Assembly (NCBI RefSeq): GCF_036346105.1
Contig: NZ_CP107811.1
Location: forward strand, 6,777,501 to 6,841,500
DNA length: 64,000 nt
Origin: Streptomyces sp. NBC_00539
GTDB lineage: Bacteria > Actinomycetota > Actinomycetes > Streptomycetales > Streptomycetaceae
Reading direction: 5' to 3'
Shown: positions 35,200-43,790 of the stretch, in pieces
Position numbering within the stretch: position 1 is the first letter of the stretch
How the letters are laid out: the number at the start of each line of letters is the position of its first letter
Notes under the pieces: model-generated
What the model saw: the letters and a program-made list of their open reading frames with translations, nothing else
Databases searched by the model: none
What the model was told of the DNA's origin: nothing
Made by a program: the position numbers and the translations under genes

Positions 35200-35784
35200 A
35201 TGTCCATCGACCAGGCGTCCTGGGAAGCGGCGGTACGGCACCTGTACGAGGACGCGTTCACGTTCAGCGCCACCGGCCCGCGCAAGCACGAGGACTGGCG
35301 GGCTGACGTGGTCGCCGTCATGGAACGCGCCGTCCCCGACCCGCGCGGCTGGGTCGGGTTGGACGACACCGCTGCCGAGCGAGCGGCGGGAGGGCCCGCC
35401 TTCCCCTTCCGCCCGCCCTACAAGGCCGATCCCCAGCGTCGGCTCACCCCGGCCGACGTCGGGGAACGGTTGCACGAGATCGACCGTGCGAGCGCCGAGA
35501 CCCTCCTCCTCGCCCTCACCGATGGCGGCTGCACCCTACGGAACCTCGAACGGTTCACCGAGAGCTTCGACGAGCTGCAGGACATGGCCCGCATCATCCT
35601 CGCCCGCTACGGGGACACGTTCACCTGCTACACCAACGTCACCGTCGGCGCGGGCAAGAACGGCACGCTGGACTTCGGGGCGTCCCACTGGGGCTACACC
35701 CCGATGACCTTCTACTTGGAGGACGCCGGCCTGGTCATCGTCTCCGACACCGAGGTCGGGCTGTTCTGGACATTCGACGTCTGA
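35200..35784 (+). CDS. Hypothetical protein
   Basis: 194 residues beginning MSIDQASWEAAVRHLYEDAF, soluble, with acidic surface segments and a Tyr/Trp-rich end (CYTNVTVGAGKNGTLDFGAS, HWGYTPMTFYLEDAGLVIVS). The size, acidity and lack of motifs recall immunity-type proteins but nothing proves it. GAAAGG lies ten bases before ATG 35200. It is downstream of another unknown gene in the same direction. Confidence 0.65.
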   Translation: MSIDQASWEAAVRHLYEDAFTFSATGPRKHEDWRADVVAVMERAVPDPRGWVGLDDTAAERAAGGPAFPFRPPYKADPQRRLTPADVGERLHEIDRASAETLLLALTDGGCTLRNLERFTESFDELQDMARIILARYGDTFTCYTNVTVGAGKNGTLDFGASHWGYTPMTFYLEDAGLVIVSDTEVGLFWTFDV

Positions 35785-35943
35785 GCCCAGGGGACGAATC
35801 CATGGCGACCCGATCCATCGAGCCCGGCACCGGGGAAGCCGGGCTGGTGGAACTCTGCCCGGGTGCCCGCGTCCTCCCGGCCGGGCCGGGGACGAGGGGA
35901 AAACGGTGTGACAACCCGCCCGGTGCGGGCTCAGGCTGGGTGC

Positions 35944-36690
35944 ATGCGTACGCATTTGAACGTCTTCGGTATCGATGTGATCCCTTCGGATCCGCGGGAC
36001 CGTCACGACAACCCCGAAGTCCGCCCGCTGATCGACGGCTCGGACTTCATCGAGCACGACTACTACGGGGCGGTCTGCGGTGACGCTCTCAGATGGCTGC
36101 TGCCGGATGGGCCCTTCGCGGTGGGGGAGGTGCCCCACGAAGTGGAAATGGCGGCGTGGTGCTGTTGCCGCTCCGCGCTCGATGTCGTCATGCGGCGCGA
36201 GGGCGACACGGTGGTGTGGGCGTGTAAGGAGCCCGAAGACACTTCCTCTTACGAATATCGCTTTGATGCCGGGCAGTACGACGCCGAGGTGGCACGGGCC
36301 ACCCGGGACCGTGGCTGGGAGTGGCCCTCCGCGGCCGTCGCCCGGGAACTGGAGGGCATCCTGCGCGCCCGCGCCACGTGGCTCGACACCTGGACGTGTG
36401 AAGTCGACCAGGTGTGGGCGACCCCCGGGAGCCTCGACGAGATTCGCCTCGCTCTGCGGACCTATGCGCTCCAACCCGGTGGTGCCTGGCGTTCCCTGGG
36501 GCGCATCGGGCTCGTACGACCGGTGACCGACGAGGATCCGCTCCTCCAGGCCGAGCGTCTGGCGCGGGAGATCACGGCGGTTGATCCGCGCACGGTGGAC
36601 GGCATGCGGGGTGACACTCCCGGCGCGCCGCTTATGGACTGGCTCGGCAGTCCACGGGAGTTCGGGCCGAGCAGTCACAAGTGGAGCTGA
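35944..36690 (+). CDS. Hypothetical protein
   Basis: 248 residues from ATG 35944 (MRTHLNVFGIDVIPSDPRDR). A notable CCC triplet occurs in VEMAAWCCCRSALDVVMRRE. The protein is acidic with a Trp-rich middle (WEWPSAAVARELEGILRARA, TWLDTWTCEVDQVW). No signal peptide, membrane helix or known domain seen. The upstream open extension in frame lacks a ribosome-binding site. Confidence 0.65.
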   Translation: MRTHLNVFGIDVIPSDPRDRHDNPEVRPLIDGSDFIEHDYYGAVCGDALRWLLPDGPFAVGEVPHEVEMAAWCCCRSALDVVMRREGDTVVWACKEPEDTSSYEYRFDAGQYDAEVARATRDRGWEWPSAAVARELEGILRARATWLDTWTCEVDQVWATPGSLDEIRLALRTYALQPGGAWRSLGRIGLVRPVTDEDPLLQAERLAREITAVDPRTVDGMRGDTPGAPLMDWLGSPREFGPSSHKWS

Positions 36691-36959
36691 GCGCCCAGTG
36701 GCTGACGGTGCGACGGTGCGACGGTTCGGACGGCATGGAAGCGGCTGGCGGAGTCGCGTGAGGGCGGTCTGGAGTCGGTGGTGCGGCCGTCGCCTGCACC
36801 GGCAGTGGTTCGGTCGAGGAGGGACGTCAACTGGAGTGCGAGGACCTCGGGGACGGCCGCGTGAGCCTCCTGCCGTTGACCATTCCCGCGGACCAGACCC
36901 ACGCCCTAGACTGCGACCGCTCCAGGACGGACCTGGCGATCATCGGGAGGGCGTGCGAG

Positions 36960-37685
36960 ATGAACCGAGCACTGATCAGCGTATTCGCGGCCGTGGGGTT
37001 AGTCGTGGCCGGGGGGAGTGTCGCCACTGCTTCCGACGGAGCACCGCCGCGCACCACACACGGCCCTTGCCAGTACACGCAGACCCCGGACGAGCCGCCG
37101 GCGCGCCCTGTTCCGCTGGCGCCTGACCCGCGGCGCACCCCCAGCCGTGGCACGGTTGACATGGCTGTTCCGACCAGCCAGGGCCCGCTCCCGCTGCACT
37201 TGGACCGGGCCAAGGCGCCGTGCACGGTCCAGAGTTTCCTGCACCTGGCACGGCACGGGTTCTACGACCGTACGGTGTGCCACCGTCTGACGGCGTACCC
37301 GACACTGAAGGTCCTGCAGTGTGGCGACCCGACCGGTACCGGTGAGGGCGGCCCCGGATACAAGTACAAGGACGAGCTGCCGGTCGACCTGCCGCCGGCA
37401 CCAACCGATCCGACCGGCGCGCGCCGTCTCTATGGGCGCGGCCTGCTGGCGATGGCCAACGCCGGTCCCCACACGAACGGTTCGCAGTTCTTCGTCGTTT
37501 ACGGCGACTCCGCGCTGCGACCGAACTACACGGTGTTCGGCACGGTCGGCACCGACGGCCTGACGACACTCGACAAAGTCGCCGCCGGAGGCATCGAGCC
37601 GACCGCGGAGAACCCGGCGCCGGTCGACGGCGCACCCGTGCTGCGGACTGAGCTGCTCCGCGTCCGGCCCTCCTACCAGCACTGA
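36960..37685 (+). CDS. Secreted cyclophilin-type peptidyl-prolyl isomerase, TTA codon in signal peptide
   Basis: 241 residues. A signal peptide (ALISVFAAVGLVVAGGSVAT) precedes a cyclophilin domain with SQGPLPLHLDRAKAPCTVQS, FLHLARHGFYDRTVCHRL, the hallmark MANAGPHTNGSQFFVVY and YTVFGTV. It would catalyse cis-trans proline isomerisation outside the membrane. ATG 36960 follows GGGAGGGCGTGCGAG. Codon 14 is TTA, rare in these genomes, so production may depend on the bldA leucyl-tRNA and hence on development. Confidence 0.9.
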   Translation: MNRALISVFAAVGLVVAGGSVATASDGAPPRTTHGPCQYTQTPDEPPARPVPLAPDPRRTPSRGTVDMAVPTSQGPLPLHLDRAKAPCTVQSFLHLARHGFYDRTVCHRLTAYPTLKVLQCGDPTGTGEGGPGYKYKDELPVDLPPAPTDPTGARRLYGRGLLAMANAGPHTNGSQFFVVYGDSALRPNYTVFGTVGTDGLTTLDKVAAGGIEPTAENPAPVDGAPVLRTELLRVRPSYQH

Positions 37686-38256
37686 CGCACCGCGGCCCGG
37701 CCACGTCCTCGATAAGCGTGCCTAGTCCGCCTGTGGCCGCCCCGGGCGGACTACGCCGGCCCGGTGAAGCTTCTGGGTGCGGAAGCGGAGAGCTCCGGAC
37801 CTTGTGCCCGCACTACGCGAAGCGCCCCAGGTGCAACCAGTGGACTTCGTACGGTGCCGCCCCTGGACATCGCACCACCGTCCGGTCCCGGCTCCCTGCC
37901 GGGGCCGGAGTCCGCGACGGCGCAGAGCCAGATGCCGGGCCATGGAGCTGGTGGGCAGGAACAGCCAGCCGGGACCCCGAACGGATCTGCCGGTCCTGCT
38001 CGACCGGCAGGTGCTCCTCCGCCCGGACCAGGCGCCAGCAGCCGCCTCGGCGTCCGCGGAGCCGATTCCGACCAGATCGCCGGCCGCCTTGGGGTGGCTG
38101 TCCCCGTCCGGGTCGGTGGAGGTGGGAGGTGGATGACAAGCACCACGGCGGGGGTGACCCTAGTTGCGTTGTACTCGGTGTTCCCGGGTGTATCTGTGTG
38201 TTGAGGGTCGTGTGACGGGGCTGGTTCGGTGGCGGCCCGGCTGGCGGACCGCGGCC
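37686..38256. other. Intergenic region, 570 bp, no gene recognised
   Basis: It lies between the convergent cyclophilin and dienelactone hydrolase genes. Frames on both strands are Pro/Arg-rich with no motif; decayed sequence is likely. Confidence 0.4.
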
Positions 38257-38991
38257 TCAGCGGCTGGACAGGGCGTGGTCGAGGAGGGGGAGCAGGCGGT
38301 CCCAGTGGTGCCTGAGCCCGGCGGCGCTGAAAGCGTCGGTGTCGGACATGGTGAAGCCGTGGACGGTGTGGGGATAGATCTCGGAGGTGTAGCGGACACC
38401 TGCGGCGTCCAGGGCCTGGTTGAGCTCCCCGAGGGCCTCGGGCGTCAGGTCGCCTTCGGCATGGCCGAGATGGACCTGGGCGGTGACCCTCAAGAAGAGG
38501 TCGGGCCCGTCGGCGCCCACGGGGCCGTGGAACGAGGCGGCGGCGGCTACCCGGCCGGGATGGGCAGCGGCGGTGCGCATCGCCAGGAGCCCGCCGATGC
38601 AGTAGCCGGTCACCGCGACCGGGCCGGCGCCGACCTCGGGCTGGGCGGTGAGGAAGTCGAGGTAGGCGTCGGCGTCGCTGCGGACACGTTCGGCTGTGTG
38701 CGCCTGGATCAAGGGCATCAGCTGGGCCATGATCTGAGGGCGGTCCTGCTCTCCGATGTGTTGGGGAAGCTCGATTACCGGTGTCGGGCCGTGCCGGTAG
38801 AAGTGGTTGGGGACGAGCACGTAGTACCCGTGCCCGGCCAGCTCGCGGGCCAACTCCCGTATCACGGGCCGAATGCCGAAACCGTCCGCGTACATCAGCA
38901 CCCCTGGGTAATGCGTGCCGTGGTCGGGGAAGGCGGCGAAGGCGTCGGCCTGGCCGTCCGCGGTGGGAATCTGCAGGGTCTTGGTGGGCAT
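38257..38991 (-). CDS. Dienelactone hydrolase family protein
   Basis: 244 residues, alpha/beta hydrolase. Nucleophile Cys131 in GYCIGG (DLH proteins use Cys rather than Ser), candidate Asp181 in HAEGDLTP, and His211 in YPHTVHGF. The N-terminal YPGVLMYADGFGIRPVIREL is typical of the family. Such enzymes hydrolyse lactones, carboxymethylenebutenolide or related esters. AGGAGC precedes ATG 38991. No pathway partners adjoin it. Confidence 0.92.
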   Translation of the reverse strand: MPTKTLQIPTADGQADAFAAFPDHGTHYPGVLMYADGFGIRPVIRELARELAGHGYYVLVPNHFYRHGPTPVIELPQHIGEQDRPQIMAQLMPLIQAHTAERVRSDADAYLDFLTAQPEVGAGPVAVTGYCIGGLLAMRTAAAHPGRVAAAASFHGPVGADGPDLFLRVTAQVHLGHAEGDLTPEALGELNQALDAAGVRYTSEIYPHTVHGFTMSDTDAFSAAGLRHHWDRLLPLLDHALSSR

Positions 38992-39440
38992 GGATGCTCC
39001 TGTCGTGGTTGATGTGGCGAACCCTTGATCAAACACGACGGAGGCGGAGCTCGCGCAGCAGCGCAAGTTCCTCGATCGGCCAGCGGGACCAGACCATCCC
39101 GCACGGTGCTCAGAGGCGCACCGGGTCACCAATCCGTGTGTGGCGCGATGCCGTCCCGGTAGTCATGCCCACAACGTAGACCACGGAACAGGACGAAGCC
39201 AGCATCATCAGCCCCAGCGCACCTCAAGCACTACGGCTCGCCACACACAGAACCTGACAGGGAATCTGCGGAGTCCGTGGCCCTCCGCCAAAGCCGGCAA
39301 CCGCGCTGCCGACACCCACGCGCTGCGCCACCCGGGCACTCTGCGGTTGTACGGGGGTCGCCTGATACGTGGTCGTGCGTCGGTCAGGCGGGATAAGTGT
39401 GGGGCTTGTTCGTTGTGTGACTGGCGGCTCCGCGGCCGCG
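38992..39440. other. Intergenic region before IstB remnant
   Basis: 450 bases. It includes a TTGATCAA palindrome near 39031 in the dienelactone hydrolase upstream region. No gene supported; the right part probably belongs to the IS21 relic. Confidence 0.4.
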
Positions 39441-39694
39441 ATGAAGGGCCACCGTGTGCGCTACACCCTCGCCAAGAAACCCGTGAACGAGCTCGTCGAG
39501 ACCGCCGATGAGAAGAACAGCGTGGCGATTGCCTTGAACGTATCGTTGGGCGGGTGGACGAAGACCTTCACAGACTCCCGGATCTGCGCGGCCATCGTCG
39601 ACAGGCTCATCTTCGGCGCAACATCATCCAGCCCGGAACCGAGTCCTGCGACCTCGCCTCGACCAGAGGCCAAGCTGAGCGAGCAGTCGGCTGA
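39441..39694 (+). pseudogene. IS21-family IstB helper ATPase remnant
   Basis: Reads MKGHRVRYTLAKKPVNELVE, then jumps to KNSVAIALNVSLGGWTKTFT and DSRICAAIVDRLIFGA. The ~45 residues between the DE(K) motifs, including Walker B, are missing. It shifts frame to NIIQPGTESCDLASTRGQAE and ends RAVG. The order and motifs match IstB. Internal deletion plus frameshift mean it is dead. Confidence 0.8.
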
Positions 39695-40115
39695 GTGGCT
39701 TGGCAATTGTGTCCTGAGGCGCTGACGGGGCTCCAGCTTCGATCTTCCGCAGCAGTTCCCCATCATCGTGATAGAGCTCAAGTTTGAACCGCAGGCCGAA
39801 CCGGGTCAGCAGCGCTGCGAGATGCTCGAACCGCTGAGGATCGACAACCCCGTTCAGGAGGGTGTCCCCGTCGGTCGGGTCGACCTCGATGCGGCACCAG
39901 CTGGTCTCGACCTCATATGACTCCCACGAAGCCGATCGGGCGCTCCAACCAGCACCGACGAACTTCCCGGCCACCAGCGAGGCACTTGGAGCCCCTGCCA
40001 GGCTGCCACACACGTTGTTGTTGATCTCAAACCAAACGGGATCGAGCGGCTGTCCCTCATCGGATATGTCCACAGCTGGATTATGAAGCAGACCCCGCGC
40101 CCTCCGATCGCGCAC
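39624..40115 (-). CDS. Hypothetical protein, 3' end running into IstB relic
   Basis: Up to 163 residues. The body is coherent: LDPVWFEINNNVCGSLAGAP, WESYEVETSWCRIEVDPTDG, DTLLNGVVDPQRFEHLAALL and TRFGLRFKLELYHDDGELLR. The last ~25 residues are antisense to the IstB relic, so the original C-terminus may be lost. Start uncertain (GTG 40115 or GTG 40073). Function not recognised. Confidence 0.55.
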   Translation of the reverse strand: MRDRRARGLLHNPAVDISDEGQPLDPVWFEINNNVCGSLAGAPSASLVAGKFVGAGWSARSASWESYEVETSWCRIEVDPTDGDTLLNGVVDPQRFEHLAALLTRFGLRFKLELYHDDGELLRKIEAGAPSAPQDTIAKPLSRLLAQLGLWSRRGRRTRFRAG

Positions 40116-40199
40116 ACCATCGACATCTGACCAGGCGTCACAGGCGACGCTGCGCCAGACAGTGGAAGCGACTCACCCAGGCCAGACAGATCGCATCGC

Positions 40200-40470
40200 G
40201 TAGATCATCCGGAGCGGTATGACCGCCGGCGCCAAGCGCCCCCTGCGGTCGTCGGCGCCGTCACCGGCACCCTCACCCGCCCGCAGCTCCTCGTCCTCGG
40301 CCGCCACGACCAGACAGGCCGGCTCCGCGCGGTCGGCCGACCCGTACGGCTGCGCCCGGAGGCGGCCCGCCCGGTCAGCAAGCACCTGGCGGCCGCCGAC
40401 CCCGGACACCCCTGAGAGGGTGTCACGTTCACCGCGATCTGGGGGGCCGTCCGCAGCTCGAGAAAGGGGA
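40200..40470 (+). pseudogene. ATP-dependent DNA ligase C-terminal fragment (remnant 2)
   Basis: Encodes VVGAVTGTLTRPQLLVLGRH, DQTGRLRAVGRPVRLRPEAA and SKHLAAADPGHP, then a TGA stop where ligases have Trp, then EGVTFTAIWGAVR. The blocks are collinear with remnant 1 at 7527-7762 and with the C-terminal domain of actinobacterial ATP-dependent DNA ligases. The catalytic part is absent. Confidence 0.65.
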
Positions 40471-40501
40471 CGGTCAGAGGTGGGCGCTAGCGTGTGCGGT
40501 T

Positions 40502-40978
40502 ATGGCTGACATCTTGGAGCTCATGCTCACGCTGGATCTACGCGACGAGTTGTCCGAGGACGAGCTCGCCGAGCTCCGATGGCACCTCGGGCTGGGCCCC
40601 AAGCCGGAGATCCTCCGTATCGTGACGGAGTTTCCGTTCGTGGACGAGGATGATGACGGGGTACTCGTCGTCGAGGACCACCCTCAGCCTCTTCTGGGTC
40701 AGCATGGCGAGGCGTTCGAGGTGGATGGCGCGCTCGTCTCGGTTCTCCTTCGCCGAGAGCGCACCTCGTTCGGAGCGTGGGCTCTGACCAGCCGGCAGGA
40801 GATTCACCCCGACCAGTTCGCCCTCACAGGTAGGCTGCTCGGCTGGCTTGCGGCCAAGGCCGACGACCGTCGCCGGCGCTTCGACGGCAGCGTGGACCTG
40901 GGGTGGACCCGGTTCTACGAATCACGCCAGGTAGAGCCGCTGGTTGTGCGTGAGGGAGTCGTCATCTGGCCGTCGTAG
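40502..40978 (+). CDS. Hypothetical protein
   Basis: 158 residues from ATG 40502: MADILELMLTLDLRDELSED, LAELRWHLGLGPKPEILRIV, and a beta-rich centre ending EVDGALVSVLLRRER, then RQEIHPDQFALTGRLLGWLA. Acidic, soluble, no signal peptide. The pattern is like uncharacterised streptomycete proteins of ~150 aa; function not recognised. No clear ribosome-binding site. Confidence 0.65.
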   Translation: MADILELMLTLDLRDELSEDELAELRWHLGLGPKPEILRIVTEFPFVDEDDDGVLVVEDHPQPLLGQHGEAFEVDGALVSVLLRRERTSFGAWALTSRQEIHPDQFALTGRLLGWLAAKADDRRRRFDGSVDLGWTRFYESRQVEPLVVREGVVIWPS

Positions 40979-41200
40979 TCAGCAACCTTGGTCGGTTGCC
41001 CGAGGGATCCAACCTGCTGGTGCTCGTGTGTGATCTCCAGCCGCGTGGCTCCCCGTTCCGCCGGTGTTCTTGAGGATGCGGCTGGTGGTCTTGTCGTGGT
41101 AGCCGAGGACGCCCGCCACAACGGGGGCGGGAAGTTCGAGGAGTTGTCGTCGGATGGCGGCGCCGCGGGCGGCGGCGGGGGCTCTCCCGGCGCAACGCAC
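40979..41200 (-). pseudogene. Site-specific recombinase/integrase C-terminal fragment
   Basis: The minus strand reads RRQLLELPAPVVAGVLGYHD, KTTSRILKNTGGTGSHAAGD and HTRAP. This resembles the C-terminal end of Streptomyces tyrosine-type integrases (LPAPVVADALGYHDxTT...AGGTWSRYAPGDH). The catalytic core is not present in frame; only the tail remains. 41201-41585 shows no gene. Confidence 0.5.
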
Positions 41201-41585
41201 TGTCGAAGTTGTGCGACGTGCTGCCGTGCATTGACGGGGCCGGTCCGCTCGCTCGTGGACGTGGCCCTTGCGCCCGAACGCCGGCGAGCTGCCCCGTCGT
41301 GCAGGACCGCACACCCTGCGCGGGGGTGGTCATGGCGCGCCCGGGCCGACGTGGGTTCATCGGGGCTCGCACGGTGAGCCACTGCACCGTTCCTCGGGCA
41401 CACCCCGCGGCGCCGGTGTCGCCGGTGCCGGCTCCGACGGCGGATGCCACGGGGACCAACTCCTGTCATCGGCACCATCGTTCTCCCCGCAGTGGCCGGC
41501 CACCGCGCGGGGTGCGGCGCTTCTGGCCGGTGCGGGAGGGTTGACGCCGGAGGTGCGGCGCGGTGCCATGAGCCGGTAGGAGGGG

Positions 41586-41810
41586 GTGTGCGGTGGCCGA
41601 CGAAGACGGCGGTGCCGGGGGTCGGGGTGGCGAGGGGGCGGTGGGCGCCCGGATCGCCCGCATAGCCCTCATCGTCCAGGGCCCGAGGACCACTTCTGGG
41701 TGGCGGTGCTCGTGCTGATCGTGGTGGTCCTCTTCCTGGTCGGTTTCCTGTCCAACGTGGACATGGACACCGGGACCCCGACCCAGGACTGGAACACCGT
41801 CTGGCGCTGA
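41586..41810 (+). CDS. Small single-pass membrane protein (uncertain)
   Basis: 74 residues with one strong membrane helix (HFWVAVLVLIVVVLFLVGFL) and a polar C-terminus (DMDTGTPTQDWNTVWR). The first ~35 residues are low-complexity. An alternative GTG frame at 41593 would need a frameshift to reach the helix. It sits next to the Asp23 module, so it may be a small envelope protein or a remnant. Confidence 0.4.
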   Translation: MCGGRRRRRCRGSGWRGGGGRPDRPHSPHRPGPEDHFWVAVLVLIVVVLFLVGFLSNVDMDTGTPTQDWNTVWR

Positions 41811-41930
41811 CGGCCTGGCCTGACCAGGGCACTGTCCGCCCGCCCCCCGAGCCCGCAGGCGGTCCAGGTGACGGGAGGTCATCGAACAGCCGGAGGACTA
41901 CAGCCGTAGCGATGGAGTACAGGTCCGGGC

Positions 41931-42293
41931 TCACACGGTGCTGGTGACCGTCACCACGACGGTCAGAGGTTCAGTGGTGCTGTGGCGGGCGAGATGGGCC
42001 GTGACCGCCGCTCTTACGTGATCACGTACTTGCCGGGCCACGTCGACGATGCGGCGGTCGGAGTGCAGGACGCAGCGCACTTCCACGAGCCAGCCCCCTG
42101 CCTCGGTGGCTTCACAGCGAATACCGCCCGTCTCGCGGGAGGCAGCGATTCCGGTAGTCGACTCGTGCCTGGAACGGGAGGCGGCGAAGGTAAGGCGGTC
42201 GGCGAGGGCGGGCTGCAGCGCTGCCACTCCGGGTACGGCGAGGGCTGCATGGGCTGCTGCCAGTCGGATGTCCTGGCGGGGAGCGGTGCTCAT
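41931..42293 (-). CDS. Asp23/Gls24-like small protein
   Basis: 120 residues from ATG 42293: MSTAPRQDIRLAAAHAALAV, then the Asp23-like VEVRCVLHSDRRIVDVARQV and RDHVRAAVTAHLARHSTTEP with a closing beta strand LTVVVTVTSTV. The Asp23 family forms membrane-associated envelope-stress complexes in Gram-positive bacteria. It is the last gene of the minus-strand operon with the ECF sigma factor, 10 bases after the preceding gene. Confidence 0.7.
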   Translation of the reverse strand: MSTAPRQDIRLAAAHAALAVPGVAALQPALADRLTFAASRSRHESTTGIAASRETGGIRCEATEAGGWLVEVRCVLHSDRRIVDVARQVRDHVRAAVTAHLARHSTTEPLTVVVTVTSTV

Positions 42294-42303
42294 GTTTCGT
42301 TTC

Positions 42304-42972
42304 TCACGGGTTGCCTTCCACCGGTCGGGTGGGGGATTCCAGTACGGCGTTGATGGTCAAGTCAACGGTCGCGACGGCGAGACCGAGGAGGTGGTCAGCC
42401 GCACCCAGCACGGCTTGGCGGACCTCTTCGGCCAGTTCCGGCAAAGGATCGTCGAGGGCGGCGGCGATTGTCATGGAGACGGTGTGCAAGGTGTCGCCCT
42501 CTTGCAGGGGCGTGAAACGGCAGCTGGCGGCCCGGGCTCCGGGGATGCTGTCGGCTGCCCGGCGCAGCACCTTTGCCGCAGTCCTTTCGGCGATGCGCAG
42601 ATTTCGGTCGGGGTCGTCGAGCAGCAGCATGGGGCCCAGCCGTGTCTCGGCCCGCACGGCGTTGATGATCCGATCGCCGAGGGTGCGGACGTCGGGGCGT
42701 TCCTCGGCGCGCAGAGCGCGAGTGGCCCGGTCCAGGGCTGTCAGCGCTTCGACGGCCTCTCGGCAGAAGGTGCAGCCGGTGGTGTGCGGGTCGGCTGCTG
42801 CGGCGGCGGGATCGCGGGCCTGTTCCCAGGCACGGGCAAGCGGGCGTCCGCAGGGAAGGCGTTCACTACCGAAGGCCGGGTCGGCATCTGTGTCCGGGCG
42901 TGCCTTCGACCCCGCGCGGTCCAGGGGTCCGGGGGCGTTGCCAGAGGTGGGGTGCGGGTCGTCTAGCGCCAT
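42304..42972 (-). CDS. Putative anti-sigma factor: zinc-finger motif fused to Asp23/Gls24-like domain
   Basis: 222 residues. The N-terminal part has H63-x3-C67-x2-C70 (HTTGCTFC), the ZAS-type motif that defines zinc anti-sigma factors, in a helical context (PCGRPLARAWEQA...VEALTALDRATRAL). Residues ~95-215 resemble Asp23: VRTLGDRIINAVRAETRLG, GDTLHTVSMTIAAALDDP and LLGLAVATVDLTINAVLES. No membrane helix. The start overlaps the sigma gene's end by 10 bases, ensuring coupled synthesis. I infer that it binds the ECF sigma factor and links its release to Asp23-complex state. Confidence 0.75.
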   Translation of the reverse strand: MALDDPHPTSGNAPGPLDRAGSKARPDTDADPAFGSERLPCGRPLARAWEQARDPAAAAADPHTTGCTFCREAVEALTALDRATRALRAEERPDVRTLGDRIINAVRAETRLGPMLLLDDPDRNLRIAERTAAKVLRRAADSIPGARAASCRFTPLQEGDTLHTVSMTIAAALDDPLPELAEEVRQAVLGAADHLLGLAVATVDLTINAVLESPTRPVEGNP

Positions 42973-43631
42973 GGGCGCATCGCCTCCATCAAGGCGCGTC
43001 GTGCGCGAAAGAGCCTGCCGCGCACTGTCTGTTCACTGCTCCCCACCACGTGGGCGATCTCCGCATAGGACAGACCGTGCAGTTCCCGCAGGACCCAGCA
43101 CACCCGCAGCTCCGGGCCGAGTTCCAAGAGGGCGCGTGACAGGGCGGCTGCGGCGGCCTCCGACTCGGCGACTCGTGGCGGCGAGCTGCCGGGGTCGGCG
43201 GCAGCGGGCTCGGGAAGTGTGTCCAGGGACAACGGGCGTCGCACACGTTTCATGTTGAGACAGCGGTTAGTGACGATACGGTACATCCAGGTGCCGAAAG
43301 AGGCATGCTGGTGGAATTCGGGCAGCTGTCGCCACGCGCTGATGAAGGCGTCTTGCACGGCGTCCTCGGCGTCCGTCGGGCTGCCGAGCAGGCGCTGCGC
43401 GAGGGCCAGCAGTCGGCCGCCGTGCCGACGGACCAGAACCGCGAAGGCGTCCTCGTCTCCTTCCCCGGCACGTACGGTCAGCAGGCCGTCAGGAAGGTCG
43501 GCATGGAGATCCTGCCCTGTCGAAGACCCTCGACCTGCCGTGATTCCGGCTTCCGGCTGTGGGGTGGGCCGCAAGGGGAGAGCGGGCCCGCGCGGGGGTG
43601 GCGGGGGTGGGGGCCGGGACGGGTGGTGCAT
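42963..43631 (-). CDS. ECF RNA polymerase sigma factor
   Basis: 222 residues. A Pro-rich N-terminal extension (~65 aa) precedes sigma region 2 (EDAFAVLVRRHGGRLLALAQ, DAEDAVQDAFISAWRQL, FGTWMYRIVTNRCLNMKR) and region 4 (LLELGPELRVCWVLRELHGL, SYAEIAHVVGSSEQTVRGRL). ATG 43631 has AAGGAGAGGGCG upstream. It is divergent from the Asp23 operon and overlaps its putative anti-sigma gene, so it probably drives the module's own promoters under envelope stress. Confidence 0.9.
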   Translation of the reverse strand: MHHPSRPPPPPPPRGPALPLRPTPQPEAGITAGRGSSTGQDLHADLPDGLLTVRAGEGDEDAFAVLVRRHGGRLLALAQRLLGSPTDAEDAVQDAFISAWRQLPEFHQHASFGTWMYRIVTNRCLNMKRVRRPLSLDTLPEPAAADPGSSPPRVAESEAAAAALSRALLELGPELRVCWVLRELHGLSYAEIAHVVGSSEQTVRGRLFRARRALMEAMRPWR

Positions 43632-43745
43632 CGCCCTCTCCTTCGTGAAGGGCTTTTGCGATCTCCTGCCGATTTCTGATGATATGCGGCTTTCGGCGTG
43701 GATGCCGTGTGAGGAATGTGCGCGCAGCGTGTCCAACGTGATGGA

Positions 43746-43764
43746 GGGCACCACACCGGTGCCC
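43746..43764. promoter_or_regulatory. Inverted repeat in the divergent sigma/Asp23 promoter region
   Basis: GGGCACC-N5-GGTGCCC, perfect arms, 27 bases before the Asp23 start and 115 bases from the sigma start. A GGGAAAC sequence resembling ECF -35 elements lies just downstream (about 43770-43776). A similar GGCACC-N4-GGTGCC palindrome is found at 46383. Confidence 0.45.
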
Positions 43765-43790
43765 GGACGGGAAACCTGGGGAGGTTCCTC

